This document shows, one piece after another, positions 23,561 through 37,607 of a stretch of DNA of 64,000 nucleotides (position 1 is its first letter; each line of letters opens with the position of its first letter). Below the pieces are notes generated by a model. That model saw nothing but the letters and a program-made list of their open reading frames with translations, was not told where the DNA came from and did not search any database. The stretch comes from Euborellia annulipes (taxonomy: Eukaryota; Arthropoda; Insecta; Dermaptera; Anisolabididae). Location of the stretch: assembly GCA_023213315.1 (NCBI GenBank), contig JAKCPI010006205.1:124001-188000 (forward strand). The letters are read 5' to 3'. Position numbers and translations under genes: made by a program.

Positions 23561-24265
23561 CATCATCCAGGGACTAAAGGATTTATTAATTATTCAAAAT
23601 TTGATAATCGGTACACAAATGATATTTATTTTTCCTCTCTATCAACGAATTTCCCGGACGAAGTACAATATTTATAAAATAAATTGATAAGAAAGTTGTC
23701 CATCTAAAGATGGTGTTTTAATTCCGGGGTATTTCTTAATTTATTTTGTTGAAATATAAAATAAAAATTATATTATTAATTAAAATTGCAATTTTAATTA
23801 ACATACATAGTAAAAAAATATTTTTTAATCCACTTTCTTTTTTTTTTTGTCTCTTTAAAGGTGTCAAGCAGCAATAAAACATTTTTTTCTCTTTTAATTT
23901 CCTTACGTATAAAATATTAATGTAGATGAATTTAATTTAAAATCGAATCGGTTTTTAAAATGCTTGATTTTTTTTTTTTTGTAGGAAAGTTGTTTTTTTT
24001 TTTTGTTTTCTGTTGCCTACGTAACAACTCTCAACAAAAATTGGAAATATCTCGTGCTAAACAATAATTTCTGTTTATCCGTATTTTAAACCAACTTTTT
24101 TTTTCAACTCTCTCCCTCTCTTTTTGTGAAGCAATTCAATGTATTTTTATGGATAAAAAAATAAATATATATTTTATTTGATCTCTCTCTTTCTCTCTCA
24201 TTCTCTTTTCTCTTGCTATATAGTAATAGATTTTTTTTTTTCTAAAAAAAAAGACAAAAAACAAC

Positions 24266-24307
<42 letters not shown>

Positions 24308-25310
24308 TTAAATCTTTTTTTTTTATTTGAAAGCTTCACTTCTAAACATGATGTGGAGTTTTTGAATTGTTAAAATACTCTCTTTTGTTGTTGTTTGCAA
24401 ATGAGACTGGTGAGTGCGTGAATGAAAAAGGGCTAGGAATAACAATAATATATATTATTATTTTAGATATATATATATATATATATATATATATCAATAG
24501 AAACATGTTTTGTATCTGGATAATTATTAAAAATATCAATTATTTAAATATATCTGTATTTTCTTTAGAATATTTAGAAATTAATCGTATTTTATTTTGA
24601 TTTTGGTGATTATGGTAATTTATGAAGAACAGAAATGGTTTATTCACCACTATTAACACTATTTATTATGCCATACACGGGTATTTTGGGCTGCATAACG
24701 ACATTCATCATCAGTGCAAATAATAATTGAATTAACAGTTTGAAGAAGATAACAACCACCAAAAATTGAAATTCGGTTTATAAATATATCCCTAAATATA
24801 TCCCTGCACAAGATAAGGTAGAACAAATTAACAAAAACTACTTCTATAATGGTCAATTTGACTATGGAAATATTCGTGAGTTTGAAGAAGGGAACAAAAA
24901 CCAGGATTTGTTTCCTTCTTCAAACTAATATCTAATATTTCCTATATTTTTCTAGATTTCAGCTGATAGTTTCTTAGATTTTAAGAACTGGAGCACAAGC
25001 TGTACAAAAAAACTGCCAAATCTCGAGACAAGTCCTTATTTTTAATATCCACAAGCAGATAACTGGAGTGCAGGCACATCACAGTTAATCGATGGATTCG
25101 TAAATTTGTACTTTCGTCCATTCAAAAGTTTAATACATTGCCTCAGATTCCAACAGACAAGGCATACAAAAAGAAAATCCCCATCATTATTACAATTTAA
25201 TTTAAAAGTTTGAGAGAAAAAAAAAAATAATTATAAAAATATGAAGTTTTTTTAATTTCCCGAAAAACACTTTTTTGGATTTGTTCCCCTTTTCAAACTG
25301 CTGATTCAAT

Positions 25311-25446
25311 TGTAGTAGTGGATGTCGTCTATATGTACAACTTAGTTTCAGATAAAGGGTTGCCATTGTTGTTTTAAATATTGTGGCAAATTACCAGCAT
25401 GAAGTGAAGAAGAACATACATTATAGACGACATCCACCACCACAAC
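25311..25446. repeat. Short inverted repeat
   Basis: Arms of about 26 bp (tagtggatgtcgtctatatg and its near-complement at 25416-25440). Small MITE-like structure with no resolved duplication. Confidence 0.6.
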
Positions 25447-26109
25447 TATTGTCTGATATACAACTATTATCTGCAGTAATGATGTGAGGCGATGTGCAGT
25501 CCGAAAAATTGGCATATTAACTAGTAGTGTCTATGGTGGATAAACCGGTGCTTGTCTTCTCTCCTATTCGTTATATTTATGTTTTTTTGACATTATATAA
25601 ACATCCAATTGCTAGGATATCAGTGCTTAGACACCTAGGAAGCCTCTAAAATTGGAAGAAAAAAAATGAAAAAATAACTGTAAGAAAAATTTTTAATTTT
25701 TTTTTCAAATAAGAATTAATAAAGAATTTAATTTTTAATTAAATAATATTAATGTATTTTTTAGATCCCTAGGGAGGGGGTCTGGACTCTTCTAGGCACT
25801 TTCATTTTTTGGAAAATTTTCTTTCTCATTTTATGACGCAAATTAATTAAATTTAAAAGAAAAGATTAAATATTTAAAATAAAATTAAAAAAAATAAACT
25901 TCAAACGAACAAATAAAAGAATCTAATTGGGAAAAACAAATGTTTTTAATTTTACTCTTTAAAGCAAAAAAAAAAAAAAAAATCTTTAATTTAAATAACA
26001 CACCTACTTTGAATTTTTTTTTCCTTTGTACAATACAAACTGAGGAAAAAATTAAATAACTAGGATAAAAAAAAGTATTAACATCACGCAAAAAGGGAAT
26101 AAGTAAAAA

Positions 26110-26246
26110 AAAAATCTAATTTTACTCACATTCACATACACATACACACAGTCTTTTCGGCAACTTAGGCCATATAAGACTTTATACGATAACAGTTATT
26201 ATGAATAATATATATATTGGGGTCCAAGCATTCTTATTTAAATTAA
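26110..26246 (-). mobile_element. SINE-A copy 6, 3' part only
   Basis: Tail and post-hairpin part only (cacacagtcttttcggcaac, gataacagttat, gggtccaagcatt). The tRNA head is absent. Confidence 0.8.
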
Positions 26247-27104
26247 ATTAAAATAATTAAAAGCCTGGTTACATTTATCAAATTCTTACAATCTTCTTCT
26301 TTTTTCTTTGCCTTTAGTATTACCGCGGTGCGGGGTCGGCGGTAAAGGGGTACTTTTTACTTTCTCTTACCCTATATTTTTAAATATAATTTTGATTGAT
26401 ATCTTGAATTTTTTTATATTAATTAAATTTTTTTTTTATTAATTATCTCAATTTTCCTAATTTTTTATATATAGCAATTTTTTTCTGATATCGAGAGCTC
26501 AGTTCAAAGATCAATAAATGTGTCTTTCTTTATTTGATGACCCAAAAATAAGAGAGAGATAAGGCAAAGAAAAAGAAAGAACGAAAATGAGATATTCCCT
26601 CCCTGTTTTATTATAATATTTTATTTCTTTGGTTAGGTTAGTGATCTTCATTCTTATTCTAATTCCATCTAATAAATATAAATTTTGATTTCTTTATTCA
26701 AAATAAAGTGACGTAAAAAAGAAGTTTTCATACTTAAAAAAAAAAAAAACAATAACATTCAGATAAGAAGAGAATAAAATAAAAGTAGGGCAAACTTTTT
26801 TTTTATTAATAGAAAGAATTAAATATATTCAGAAAATTTATTTTCCTATACTAAAGTTGTATTGATAGGATAGAGAAATAAATAAGAGCTAGAATTTTTT
26901 TTTAAATTTAATTACTCAGATGTTTTGAATTGGGTCAGTGTCATCTTCCTGAGAAATATGACTATTTCTAAACTAAAGTGAAGATTCATTAGTGAGTCCG
27001 TCATTTGGAATGCCTATCTTCCACCAAGTAAGGCGTACGAAATTTAAATTCGTTTTATTCGAACTTCTTTCAATCAATTCTAATAATTCAATGTCCTTAT
27101 CAGG

Positions 27105-27654
27105 GTTTTGTGTCGACATATATTTAGTTATCGACAGTTTGGTACATTGGAATTTCAAGATGTAAAATTTATAAATATGGGAAAATATTTATATTTTTTT
27201 ACCATAGCAAAATTTCTTTTATCTTTCCTATGAAGTACAAGAGTAAAGTGATCTTCAGAAGATTTCAATTGCAAACTGAGAATATAGATTTTAGAGAGCA
27301 TCTAAAATATAATTGATTTTTGAATTTTAATCAAAATCGTTAGACCTAATTTTGAGAATATCGAAAAAAACTGAAAAAGTGCATCAGTTAAGTACTAGAA
27401 CTTTTTGGCCGATTTTATTATTTTTATTCAAAATTTGCAAAGTTCGTGTCACGAGCCAGGGGGTGCTTAACTTAAAAAAATTGAGATATTTTGTTCACAG
27501 GCAGACACCACACACAGACCATGTTGCGAAAACCACTTTTTTGGATTCAGGGGACATCAAACGTGTATATCCATTAAAATCTCAATATCGAATTTTTGAC
27601 ATGAATCCAATACTTTCTCTCTTTATCTATAATCTCTATATAATAAGAAAGTAA
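27105..27654 (+). repeat. R1 repeat, copy h, lacking the 5' hairpin
   Basis: Starts at the tgtgtcgacatatatttag block and runs to the terminal aagaaagta. The CA tract is almost absent and the 3' hairpin is degraded. Confidence 0.8.
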
Positions 27655-27738
27655 AATATAGGTTTATACTAAATACATTTAATTAAAACAATACTGAGAA
27701 AAATTTTAATAAAATTAGTAAAAAAAAAAATTTATATT

Positions 27739-27875
27739 TTTTTTTTTCAAACATTCACATTTGGTATCCAAATATTAAGGTATTTAAATAAAATCATCGG
27801 ATTGCCTGGGGTCCGAACCCGCGACTTTTGGTATACGAGGTTAGCACGCTAACCCCTACACCAAGCCCCGAGGGC
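27739..27875 (-). mobile_element. SINE-A copy 7, internally deleted
   Basis: Intact tRNA-like head with B-box, one hairpin arm, then a jump to the poly-A end. Confidence 0.85.
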
Positions 27876-29467
27876 TAACCTAAATAATATTTGAAAAAAT
27901 TTTACGAACTGATTGATGACTAATGGCGGATAGGAAAAAAAAATTTAGGTATCAAAAAATAATCAGCAAAAATTTCGCAATGCAAATTCATGCGGTTCGC
28001 CACGAATTAATGCAAAAGTTTCTCTCTTAAAAAAATAACTGACATCAAAACACATATGAAAATTACCATTTATAATAATATAATTCAGGGTGAAATTTTA
28101 TATAGTAGAACATGTTTGTTATTTTTTTTTTTTAACAAAAAAAGTTTCATCTATTCCCACCTTCTCATTTCTCTTTTTAATTTTCTATGTAGGTTCATAT
28201 TCAAATAAATGTTAATTTTTAATTGGTAAATAACAATATGATTAATTAAACATACATGTTATTGCATCAAAATAATTAATATGGCTACATTTTATATTAA
28301 ATATTTTATTAGTTTTATTGTCAATGAGTTTTTTTTAATAGGGTAAAAATTATTAACAATAAGTTTATTTAATAAAAAATTAATGCCAATAAAGCAGTGG
28401 TGTGCCCCGGCACCCAAGGGTGCCGCGAGAATGGCTAAAGGGTATCGCGAGATAATTAGATAAATAAAAAAAATAAAATAAATAAATAAATAAAGACGTG
28501 GAAAAAAAAGTTTTGCAAAAAAAAAAGGTCAAATGATTTTAACGTAAGCGGCAAAAATTTTCTTAAGTGCGGAAAAAATTTAGCTTTGCTGAAAAAAGGT
28601 CAACAATATAGACACACTTCCTCTAAATATTCGAAAAGAAATTACAATAATGAATCCTTCAACAACACTTGGATCTAATCTCTGTTTTTCATCAAAAATT
28701 CCATAATATTAAAATATTAATTAACTCCTATCTGACAATTCATTTATTTACTTATTTAAATTATAATCTAGGAAAGATGAAAATCTTGCTAGAAGAGATA
28801 GAGAGAGAGAAATAAATTAAATTTAATCCATATTTTTTTGTCTAATATACTATTTTTATTTATCTTTATTTTATGATTTTTTTTCCCCCGGTCGAGAAAA
28901 ATAGCCGACATTTCCATATTTCCATGCGACGACGCCGGCGAGGAACAAAAAAAAAAAAGAAAATAAAATAAAAAAAAAATGTTAAAAAAAAAAAAAACTC
29001 CGGCGCCAGCGCTGCTTTTTATCGACGCAAAACCATCAGAGACGGAGGCCGTGGTAAAAAAAAAATGCAATCTAAAACTGTATTAATTTGAATTTTTTCT
29101 ATGTGTGTGTTTTGTTTTTAGGAGAGAGAAAAAAAATATAATTAATATAATGTATTCTTTGAATGATAATGATAATGGTAATGATGATTGGATTTATAAT
29201 AAAAAAAAAATCAAATTCATCTATTGAGTAAATTATCGTACATCAATCAGCTAAAAAATAATTTCCTTTTGCCTTTTTTACTTTTTTTTTTTTTAACTTT
29301 GACCTAAATAAAATCTAAAAGTTTTAACTTGAAAAAAATTCACAAGTTTTTGCTCTTTTTCTTTGGGCCAGATAGCTTAGTAAGAAACTCAATAATTTTA
29401 AAATAAATAAAAAAATTTTCACAATAAATAATGAATATGCAAGTAGACGAAGTGGCATGGTAACAAC
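27876..29467. other. Intronic A+T-rich sequence with a small CpG patch
   Basis: Holds a hAT-like relic at about 28396-28440 (cagtggtgtgccccggcacc), an aaaaaggtcaaatgatttt stretch also found at 41.4 kb, and a CpG-rich patch at 28.91-29.06 kb. No gene recognised. Confidence 0.5.
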
Positions 29468-29550
29468 TAGAGCCCTGCACGGGCCGATTTTTTTTGGACC
29501 GTATCGGGCCCGCGGGCCGGGCGGGCAACCCCTACCTGTGCAGGGCTCTA
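29468..29550. mobile_element. Short hAT-like MITE, 83 bp
   Basis: Inverted ends tagagccctgcac and gtgcagggctcta (one-base slip). The flanks gtaacaac and gtaacaaa are a 7-of-8 match. The G+C-rich interior has gggcccgcgggcc. Confidence 0.75.
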
Positions 29551-29764
29551 GTAACAAATATCTACTGCAGGGTTTAATGTTTAAAAAGTCTCATCCTCAA
29601 AGTCATTCCTATTTACTCAATACTTGCATTGATAAACGGAAAGGAACAATAAACAAAGGTGTCGGTAATACTATCAAATTATATACCACTTTCAGAATCT
29701 TGGGATCAATCGTCCTTCGGAGATATTCCCTAACATTCATTTAATGGGCCCCGAAGGCGCCTTA

Positions 29765-30195
29765 TATTTCAATATAAGACATTCCCACGCACAAATCACA
29801 ACGATTCCAACATTCAGACCACTGTCCAAAACACTCCCTGAAGTCCCTTTTTGATAGTCTGTTAAGTACACCTGAAATTTTGTTGTTTAGCTTCCGATCT
29901 CTCTGAAAATGACAACTCCGAAGCTCTTTTTTCACTCCAGGAAATAAGTGGAAGTCACACGGCGCTAGGTCCTGTGAATAAGATGAATGTGGCATCAGCT
30001 CAATGCCTAATTCAGTGAATGTTTCTTGAGCCCTGATGGCGCGATGTGTCGATGCATTATCCTGGTTAAGGATCCCATTTGAGCAAGATGTGGTCTTTTT
30101 GTTCCAATTTTCCTTCTTAATTGTCCCTCAATACTTAATGGCAATAATAATTCGCAGTAACAGTACGTTGTTTATCCTCCATGTGATCGAGAGCT
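29765..30195 (-). pseudogene. Mariner transposase C-terminal fragment (decayed)
   Basis: The minus strand reads ILNQDNASTHRAIRAQETF, then TELGIELMPHSSYSQDLAPC and DFHLFPGVKKELRS. This is the catalytic-core end of a Tc1/mariner transposase: the DNA..H block and the YSxDLAPCDFHLFP motif carrying the last acidic residue of the DDD triad. Upstream, MEDKQRTVTANYYC-like sequence is in another frame with stops, so the gene is frameshifted and 5'-truncated. It lies in reverse orientation to a second fragment at 31275. It is unrelated to nab except for sitting in its intron. Confidence 0.88.
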
Positions 30196-30217
30196 AAACA
30201 ACAAAATTTCGGATGTA

Positions 30218-31262
30218 GGGGAGCAGGGGGGTCAAAAATCACATGGGTCAATTGTAGCATTACAGATGAAAATTTGGTCAAATGTGACAGTACTCTCGAG
30301 GATCGTCTCCTAAGTAATGCCAGAAAGAAGCATGGCTCCCAGTTTACAGGTGCTTGTAATCTGGAGAGCTAATAGTAAACATCTGTTTTTTGAAAAGTTT
30401 TCTTTTCCTGAAGCCTAGGTAAGATGTATTTGTTTAACGATAATTCTCAAATGTACTTTGTTTATTGTAGTTTTATCTCGCATAGCCTAATATTTTCATT
30501 TTTTTGTTCCATCTGAGATTTAGAGTTTTCAATCTAAAATGGCGTCGATATATGGTGTATAGTTTACCTGGACAACTAGAAAAATAGTGGGCCGGAGAAA
30601 ATAGGTGCAATGTGTAACATATAAGAAGTAGTCTCATGTTAGATGCCCAAAGGGTGAAAAACTTTATGAGCGTCATAACTGTCTTTCTGATTAGAACTCA
30701 AATGACAATTTATTGCTTTAATCAATGGTTTAATTTCTATTTAGATCTATAATTATTTTAGACATCAAAATGTAACTGCAATAATTTTAGGCTAATATTA
30801 AAATTTATCTCCATAATATTATATTATGCATATTATTGTATTTGGTTATATCATAAAAAAAATTTCATTTATAAAGTACAAAAAATTTAAGTGTCATAAA
30901 AAAATAAGTGTTTAAAAATCAACTAATATTATTTTTGAGTTTATTTTTTCATTACACCCGGTTAAGTGATATCCTAATAAATAATGTTAACTATCTGATT
31001 TTGCAATTATATTAGTGTTATAATTTACTCATATGTATATTATAACTGCCCCATTCATGGGGTCAAATGTAACACTTTTCAATGATAGGTTTAAATGTGA
31101 TTATAAATTACAAAATGGCAACTACGCTAAAATCGAACTTGAACTTGTAGACTATGTATCATTGCAAGAAATGAATATTTACCTATGAAATCTTCATAAT
31201 TTCCATGATACAAATGGGTCGGCAATATAAAAAAAAAAACTTAATTTTGATACATCTGACCT
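30218..31262. mobile_element. Possible DNA transposon between the mariner fragments
   Basis: The ends resemble imperfect inverted repeats (gtaggggagcaggggggtca at left; the complement of tgacctcaggctcctctac at right), and ggggtcaaatgt motifs recur inside. No transposase seen and no duplication resolved. Confidence 0.35.
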
Positions 31263-31274
31263 CAGGCTCCTCTA

Positions 31275-31400
31275 CTCAACTGACTATTAAAGAGGTACTT
31301 CAGGGAGTGTTTTGAATAGTGGACTGAACTCTGAAATGGTTGTATTTTGTCCGAGGGAGGTTACTTTAAAGGTCTGTAATGGAATAAAAGTAAGCAGAAT
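31275..31400 (+). pseudogene. Second mariner transposase fragment
   Basis: Short plus-strand sequence homologous to the C-terminal end of the fragment at 29.8 kb: shared acttcagggagtgttttg, then the equivalent of the final WSECWNRC region. It contains in-frame stops. Confidence 0.65.
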
Positions 31401-34299
31401 TTTCTCGTAAAAAAATAATTCTGATTATTTTTTTACACACCCCCTCATAGGTATAAACGTGCATCTGATAATGGCAATATCAATATTTAGTCTACAAATT
31501 ACCCAAAAGATATTTTATTTAAAGTGAGATATACCCCTTTCTGAATCAATATTATTATAAGAGAAATAAAAAAGAGAAAGAAGGGGGAGAGAATGTCCAA
31601 GATAAAACGTGTTGTCCTCTTTTATTTTTTTGTCATTTTCTTTCTCTCTCTATCTTTATAGCGTAAATAATGTTTGAAATTGTTTTAAAAAAAAACAGTA
31701 GAACAATCCCTTATTAGTGGAATCCTTATTAGTAACAGCAAAAGAATCCCATAAGAAGCCAAATATGACGTAAAGGGGGAAAAGAAATCAAGACAAGTTA
31801 GGCTAATAATAATAGGAATCTTTCAAGAAATCACAGTTTAAACAAACTTTCGATCAGAAAGAAAAAAAAAATCTAATTAAAAGCCAATATTAATTGTTTA
31901 CTTGTCTATCTCTCGTAAAGGTTTCAAAGAAAACAATATAAGAAAATAAACTTGCAATCTCTTTTGAATTCAACCAAGTGATTGACATTTTTTTAAGTTT
32001 CTAAGCTATTCAATTACATAAATATTAATGATAGCATTGTATTATTAAACTATATAAATTGTCCTTCAAACTTTCAACAATTAAAAATCGTATCAGTGTA
32101 TGACCGGTCGGTATCAAAATTTATTTCACTACATCTTAAAAAATGTTCATTATTCTCTGCCCCTCTGCTCTTTGAATTAAGTAAATTAAGGCAAAAACTT
32201 TGTAATAAACCTTAAAAAAACCTTCATGACCAGGGCCGCCAAGAGCCTTATAGTCCAAGAGCTGGCGACGAAAATGGGCAAAAGTTTTCTGAGGGCTAAT
32301 ATTTTCAGAATAGGTTGCATTTTAGTAATGGGAAGATATTCTAGAGTCAGCACTTCCAGAACCGAGACATCTTACCTTCGTTAATCGAAAGTTGTGTACC
32401 GTGCGCCAATCACACCAGTTTTGTTGTGTCGAGATATATTTAGTTTCCCATAGGACCTTAGTTAGTTTAACCACTTATTTATTATTATTTTGGAAAGTTT
32501 CAGCCTTCAGAAAACACTTGGGGTTACGATATTTTTTGACAGATTTGAACTAGCGCTTACTCCACGTGCCGCAACATTTCGCTGTAATTCCTTCCTCAAA
32601 AAATAAATTTTAATCTGAATATAGCCTATTGTAATATTTTTTATTCAAAACATTTTTGTACAGCCATTGGCTGGAAGGGGGTTATAAAAAATTTTAGGTT
32701 ATTTCCTCAATTTAAAACAAAACAGGTACAGGTTTTTTTTAATTATATAAAAATTATATCTGTCTAATGAATTTCTATTCCTTCTTTTATGACTGCAAAT
32801 ATAATAAATTTTTTTTTTCATAAATATTTAAAAAAAAAAAGAAAATATCAAATAATTATAAAAAAAAAAAAAAATACTGATGAAAAATTTACAAAAATTA
32901 TTAAATGAGTAAATAAATTATTAATACAATAATATACCTTGAGGCGAAAAAGTATAAATTTGTTTCAAGTTAATTAAAAATAATTATTTATTTACTAGTG
33001 AAGAGATAAAACTGTATCGTGAAAAAAAAAAACTTATTTTTATATTAATAGGGAGAATGGCAAAAATTAGAGTTTAATTTTAATGCCCCAACAGTTTCTA
33101 AACAACTAAAAAAAATAATAAATAAATGAGGGAAATAAATTTGAAAAAATCAAACAAAAAAAGAGATCAAAAATTTCATATTGGTAAAAAATTTTGCATA
33201 AACAATTCTTAATTAACGATACTAGGAATGATCAAATGCAAATAAATAATAATGGAATTATTATTATAATTATTTTAATGTTTAAATATAGTATAAAAAT
33301 AGTTTTACCGTAGTTATAAATTCTACTGATAATGAAAATGAATTTAGGAAAAGAGAAAAGTTTATAGTTATTGATAAAAAAAATTTCTACTAAGTTAAGG
33401 GAATAATTTTGAAAAATGGAAAAAAAATTCTTTACTAATTATGCAAATATTAATGAGTTGCTGTAAACTCAAAATGTTCCAATTATTTTGTGACAGGTAA
33501 TAGGTAAAGTATATTTAGATGAGAGTGATTCTCATTCGCCTGTGAAGTAGGCAACACTCATAATGATCCATTTAATTTTTCTTTTTTTATTTAAAAATGA
33601 AAAAAAATTATTCTTTGAATGTTAATTTCCCTTCGGGTAAAACAAATTGCATTGTTCCTGATACCTCAAGTTAAATAGGGCCTTAAATTGTTGGAAAATT
33701 AAAAACCCATCATTATTTTTTTTTTTTTTTTTTTGTTCAATTCATTTTTTAAAAAAGCGGAAAATTTTGAATTAGGAATAGATATGTAAAATTCCAGGTT
33801 AAATTGATTTTTGAAATCATTATAAGCATTTTTGTAAAAAAAAAAAAAAAAAAAAAAAAACAATATCTTTTTTTTCTTTATTTTATTTTTTTATCTTTAT
33901 AAATTCATATTCTTTCATTAAAAATTCTTTTTGTTTTTGAATTTGATATATTTTTTGTTTCCTTTCTGACTCAGAGTTCAATTCTCCCCTTCTAGTAAAT
34001 TATTTATTTATACCAATTTTGAAACTCTAATTTTATAATTTATATCAACCAGGAAGATAAGAAAAAAGAACAGAAATCAGGAACATATAATTTTTTATAC
34101 AAAATCGAAATTTCTGTCCAAGAATGATGCCTTTTTCAATCTTTTAAATCCTTGTGGGGACATACTTCCTTCCCCCTCCCCTCCCTCCCTAATTCAAAAC
34201 ATCAATTGCAAAATTCAAGAAAAATTTGATTAAAAAAAAAAAAAAAAAAATATGTCAAAAATACTAAGTTTGAATTAAGTTTCTAAAAATAAGAAAACG
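31401..34299. other. Intronic A+T-rich sequence
   Basis: Only an R1 fragment (32.37 kb) and a cagggccgccaagagcctta stretch at about 32232 stand out. The remainder is A+T-rich with long homopolymers. Confidence 0.6.
32366..32455 (+). repeat. R1 5'-end fragment
   Basis: Matches the right arm of the 5' hairpin and the first body block (cttcgttaatcgaaagttgtg, tatatttagtttccc). Confidence 0.7.
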
Positions 34300-34797
34300 T
34301 AATTAATTCTTAACTAGGTAGAACCTTGTTTGAAAAGAATGAAATTTTTTCAATCAATGCTCAAATAGACTGTTCATTAGCCAGTCAATATATCGTCAAA
34401 TTCTAAGGTCTCAAAAAACCGTTATTAGCCGATTCAGAAGATGGTTACTCTAGGCGGCAAGAGATGGCGTTAGTTCTGCCCTTAGGGAAACAAGCATTTT
34501 AGTCCATTTCATTTGAAAGGTTCCAGCAAATTAATTAAAGGCAAAAAATTAATTATTTTTTAACAATGATTACTAATTTAATCTTTATCTCAAAGATATA
34601 GACCGAATTTTTAAAAAATATCTTTTATTTAATGTGATAAATCTAAAAAAAAATTCAAAAATCCTAAAAAGGGCTTTCATAAGTTGTAGATATTTTAAAT
34701 AGCTTTAACTTTTAAAAAAATTTGAGGTCGATAGAATTAAAATTGTGGCCGCTGGAACCTCTCAAAATCAGCACCTCGAGACGCGTACCTTAATAAA
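34300..34797. repeat. Interspersed repeat R3, copy 2 (empty site)
   Basis: Same repeat without the SINE. Its upstream part (tttcaatcaatgctc, ttagccagtcaat) also recurs at about 17020-17105 and briefly at 36836-36895. Confidence 0.85.
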
Positions 34798-35815
34798 AAA
34801 GTAAATTTGACTCGTACCTTCAAAAAGAAGAATTCTAGCTAGGCTTTTAAATTTTTAGAAGTTGAGTACATCACAAGTACAATTTCCCCACTCTTTTTCT
34901 CTTTCTCCCCTCTCATTATATTTCAATGTTTATTCCGAGGTTTTTGCCTCTTTTCTTCTTCTTTATGTTTTTATATATGCATCTATAAACACACTGACAG
35001 AAAGAATAGTTTGAATATCCATTCACATAAAACGTCTCAGAAAAAATAATCACAAGCAATATATTAGAAAAAAAAAGGAAAAAAAACTTCATTATTATTT
35101 TACAACGTTGTTTGTAAGTTTGTAAAAGTCATTAGCAATATTTCACTTGGAATTGTTTTTTTTTCTTCCTTTACGGGGTAAACAAATTTTCATTGCGTTG
35201 TTTTAATTAATAAGATGAATAAAAAAAAATATATACTATACTGTATATAAATTTATTTACAGTATTATAAATTAAAAAAAAAAATAAAGTAAAAATTGTT
35301 AATGATAAATGAACAATTAATATGAATTAATGATCGAATAATAGTCAAAACCAACGGAGCTTTGTATTGTATATTTCAGACCCCCCCCTTCCAACCCCCT
35401 CCCAGTTCAAGAAAACAAACAAAAAATTATATATGCGCTTGATTTAGAATTAAACTATCACATTAAGTTTGATTTTTAACTGAGTAAAACAAATACTATG
35501 TAAAGTGATGATTACAACTGTTAGAGTCAATTTTCAGAAAAAAAAAAAAACTAAAATAGTACATTAGTAAAGTACTAGAATTCTTTGGTCGATTTTATTC
35601 AGTATAAAATTTGAGTGTCGAGAGATTTTTCGTTTTTGAGATATTCCGTTAACCCACATATTTCACTTGAAATTCATTAAATTTATTGTGAAATTGATTT
35701 AAATTCAAGCTAAAAGGGAAACCATTTCTTTTAATAGCAATTTTAAGAAAAGCAACAAAACAGGCAAAAAAAGCAATAAAATCTCTTTCATAGAAATTTA
35801 GGTAAATATTTACAT

Positions 35816-35846
35816 CTGAAGATGACAGCATAGTAAGTGTCGAAAT
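35816..35846 (+). other. Hammerhead-like core motif, isolated
   Basis: CTGAAGA, stem GACA/TGTC, GAAA. Further weaker matches on the minus strand are at 2225-2253, 9206-9221 and 19088-19118. Confidence 0.55.
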
Positions 35847-36899
35847 ATATATCAAGTATTCAAACAATAGATATATTGAAACATATCACTTAGTGTTTTT
35901 AATTAATTTTATCTAATGATAATGTTTCAACTAGATGTACAGTGAACAGTTAAATTTAGCAGACAACTTTTTCCTCTCTCTTGAAACTCTTCCCAACCCC
36001 CCCCCTCGCCCCCCTGGATTCGCCACTGCGTAGGATTATATGTTTTTACACAAAAAAAATAACAAAATCTAAAAGGCCGAAAATATTAAGATTTAGAATC
36101 TATAATTTCCAAGATTATCCTCTTGAATTAGAAGAGACAGAGATTTAGTTTTTCCGAATTGGATTTTCTTGGCTCTATTGAGAAAAATGGTTGATATCTG
36201 TGTGTAATCAGTGACGTCATAGATGAGAGAACCCCGCCTTCTAGCTGATAGATTGGACTTTTTTTACTTAAGAGACTCATGATGATATCCGATTATATTC
36301 CCTTAGGCTAGCTAGCAAGAGATTGTCTATCTTATTTTTTTATCGCCTGTTAGAAAAAAATATAATAGAACTGTGACCAGCACATCCACCTTTAATAAAT
36401 AATTTATTTCTTTGTTTGGACGTAATTTAATTTAATTTATATTGTTATATAAATTCTGTCCCTTAGAAAATAGGTAAAAACCTCTTGTTTGATGATTGGC
36501 CACCAATTAATTTAAATAAATATTAATGAATAGCAAATATTGTATTTTAGACAATTAATTATAAAATTTTATACGAATTTCTATACCGAAAAGTATACAA
36601 AAATTCAGATAAATGAAGGGAAAAAAAATTTTTTTGTTATCAATGTCAAAATAAAAGTGACTTATTTGAAATCTCGGGGTGTGGGGAGATAATTTCCTCT
36701 TTACCCCCCCCCCCTGTATCCGCCCTTGCCCGTAAGTCATCGATACTTAATTATTTCAAACATATATGTAACATTGTAAACTCCTAAATGGAGCGACAGG
36801 GTATTATATAATTAAATAAAATTTAAAAAAATTTTAACTAGGCCTAGATAATAGCTTTATTAAAAAAAAAGATGAAATTTTTTCAATCGACGCTCAATA

Positions 36900-37076
36900 G
36901 CACACGCACACAGACTTTGTTAAAAAAAAAAAGAATTTTTTGGTTTCAGGGGAACTCAAAACGTGTATATCCATCAAAATCTCGACATCGAATTTTTGAC
37001 TTGAATCCAATACTTTCTCTCTATATATATTAACATATATAGAAAACATATACATTTAGACCTATTGAAAGTAAAA
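36900..37076 (+). repeat. R1 3'-end fragment
   Basis: Matches the last body block (tcaggggaactcaaaacgtg, aaaatctcgacatcgaattt) and a diverged terminal hairpin ending in gaaagta. Confidence 0.75.
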
Positions 37077-37607
37077 AATTTTGAGACGCCCATGGTGGAA
37101 AAAATATTAATTTTTGTTTTCTATTAAAATTTAAAAAAATATTTATTGAATAGTTTTCAAATAGTGTTGTTTACCAGTATATAAAAGACCTTAAAAACAA
37201 TATTCACAAAATGGTTAAATTAGCATATATTTATAAGAAGAAAAGAAAGTATCGAATAGGGAAAGGGGTTTTTATATTCCTCGGGAATTTTTTTTACCAA
37301 GGATAATTTATCATTCAGGTTACTAAATAATAAGCTAGAGTCTCGGAGGACTTAAGAAGGCCTTCTTTGTCGCCGCCTTTTGGCGATGATAAATCGCTTT
37401 CTTCTTATCAACATTGTCAAAAATTCAATTACCAATTCGGAAATTGGAAATTTAATTCATGTAAACCATTTCCTAATCATTAAGTGTGTGTCTCTGTAGC
37501 CGTATTTAAAGTACGGTCGATTGTTATTATTATTATTATTATAGTCAGTTTAAAGAGGAGAGAGAGAGGGGATCATGATTTGATCAAAGTTTCACCTCTT
37601 ATTTTTT

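Larger units (their letters stand above)
23561..27104. other. Intronic A+T-rich sequence
   Basis: Mostly poly-T, (ta)n tracts and A+T-rich DNA, with the 25.3-kb inverted repeat, a SINE-A fragment and an isolated R1 hairpin. No gene seen. Confidence 0.6.
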
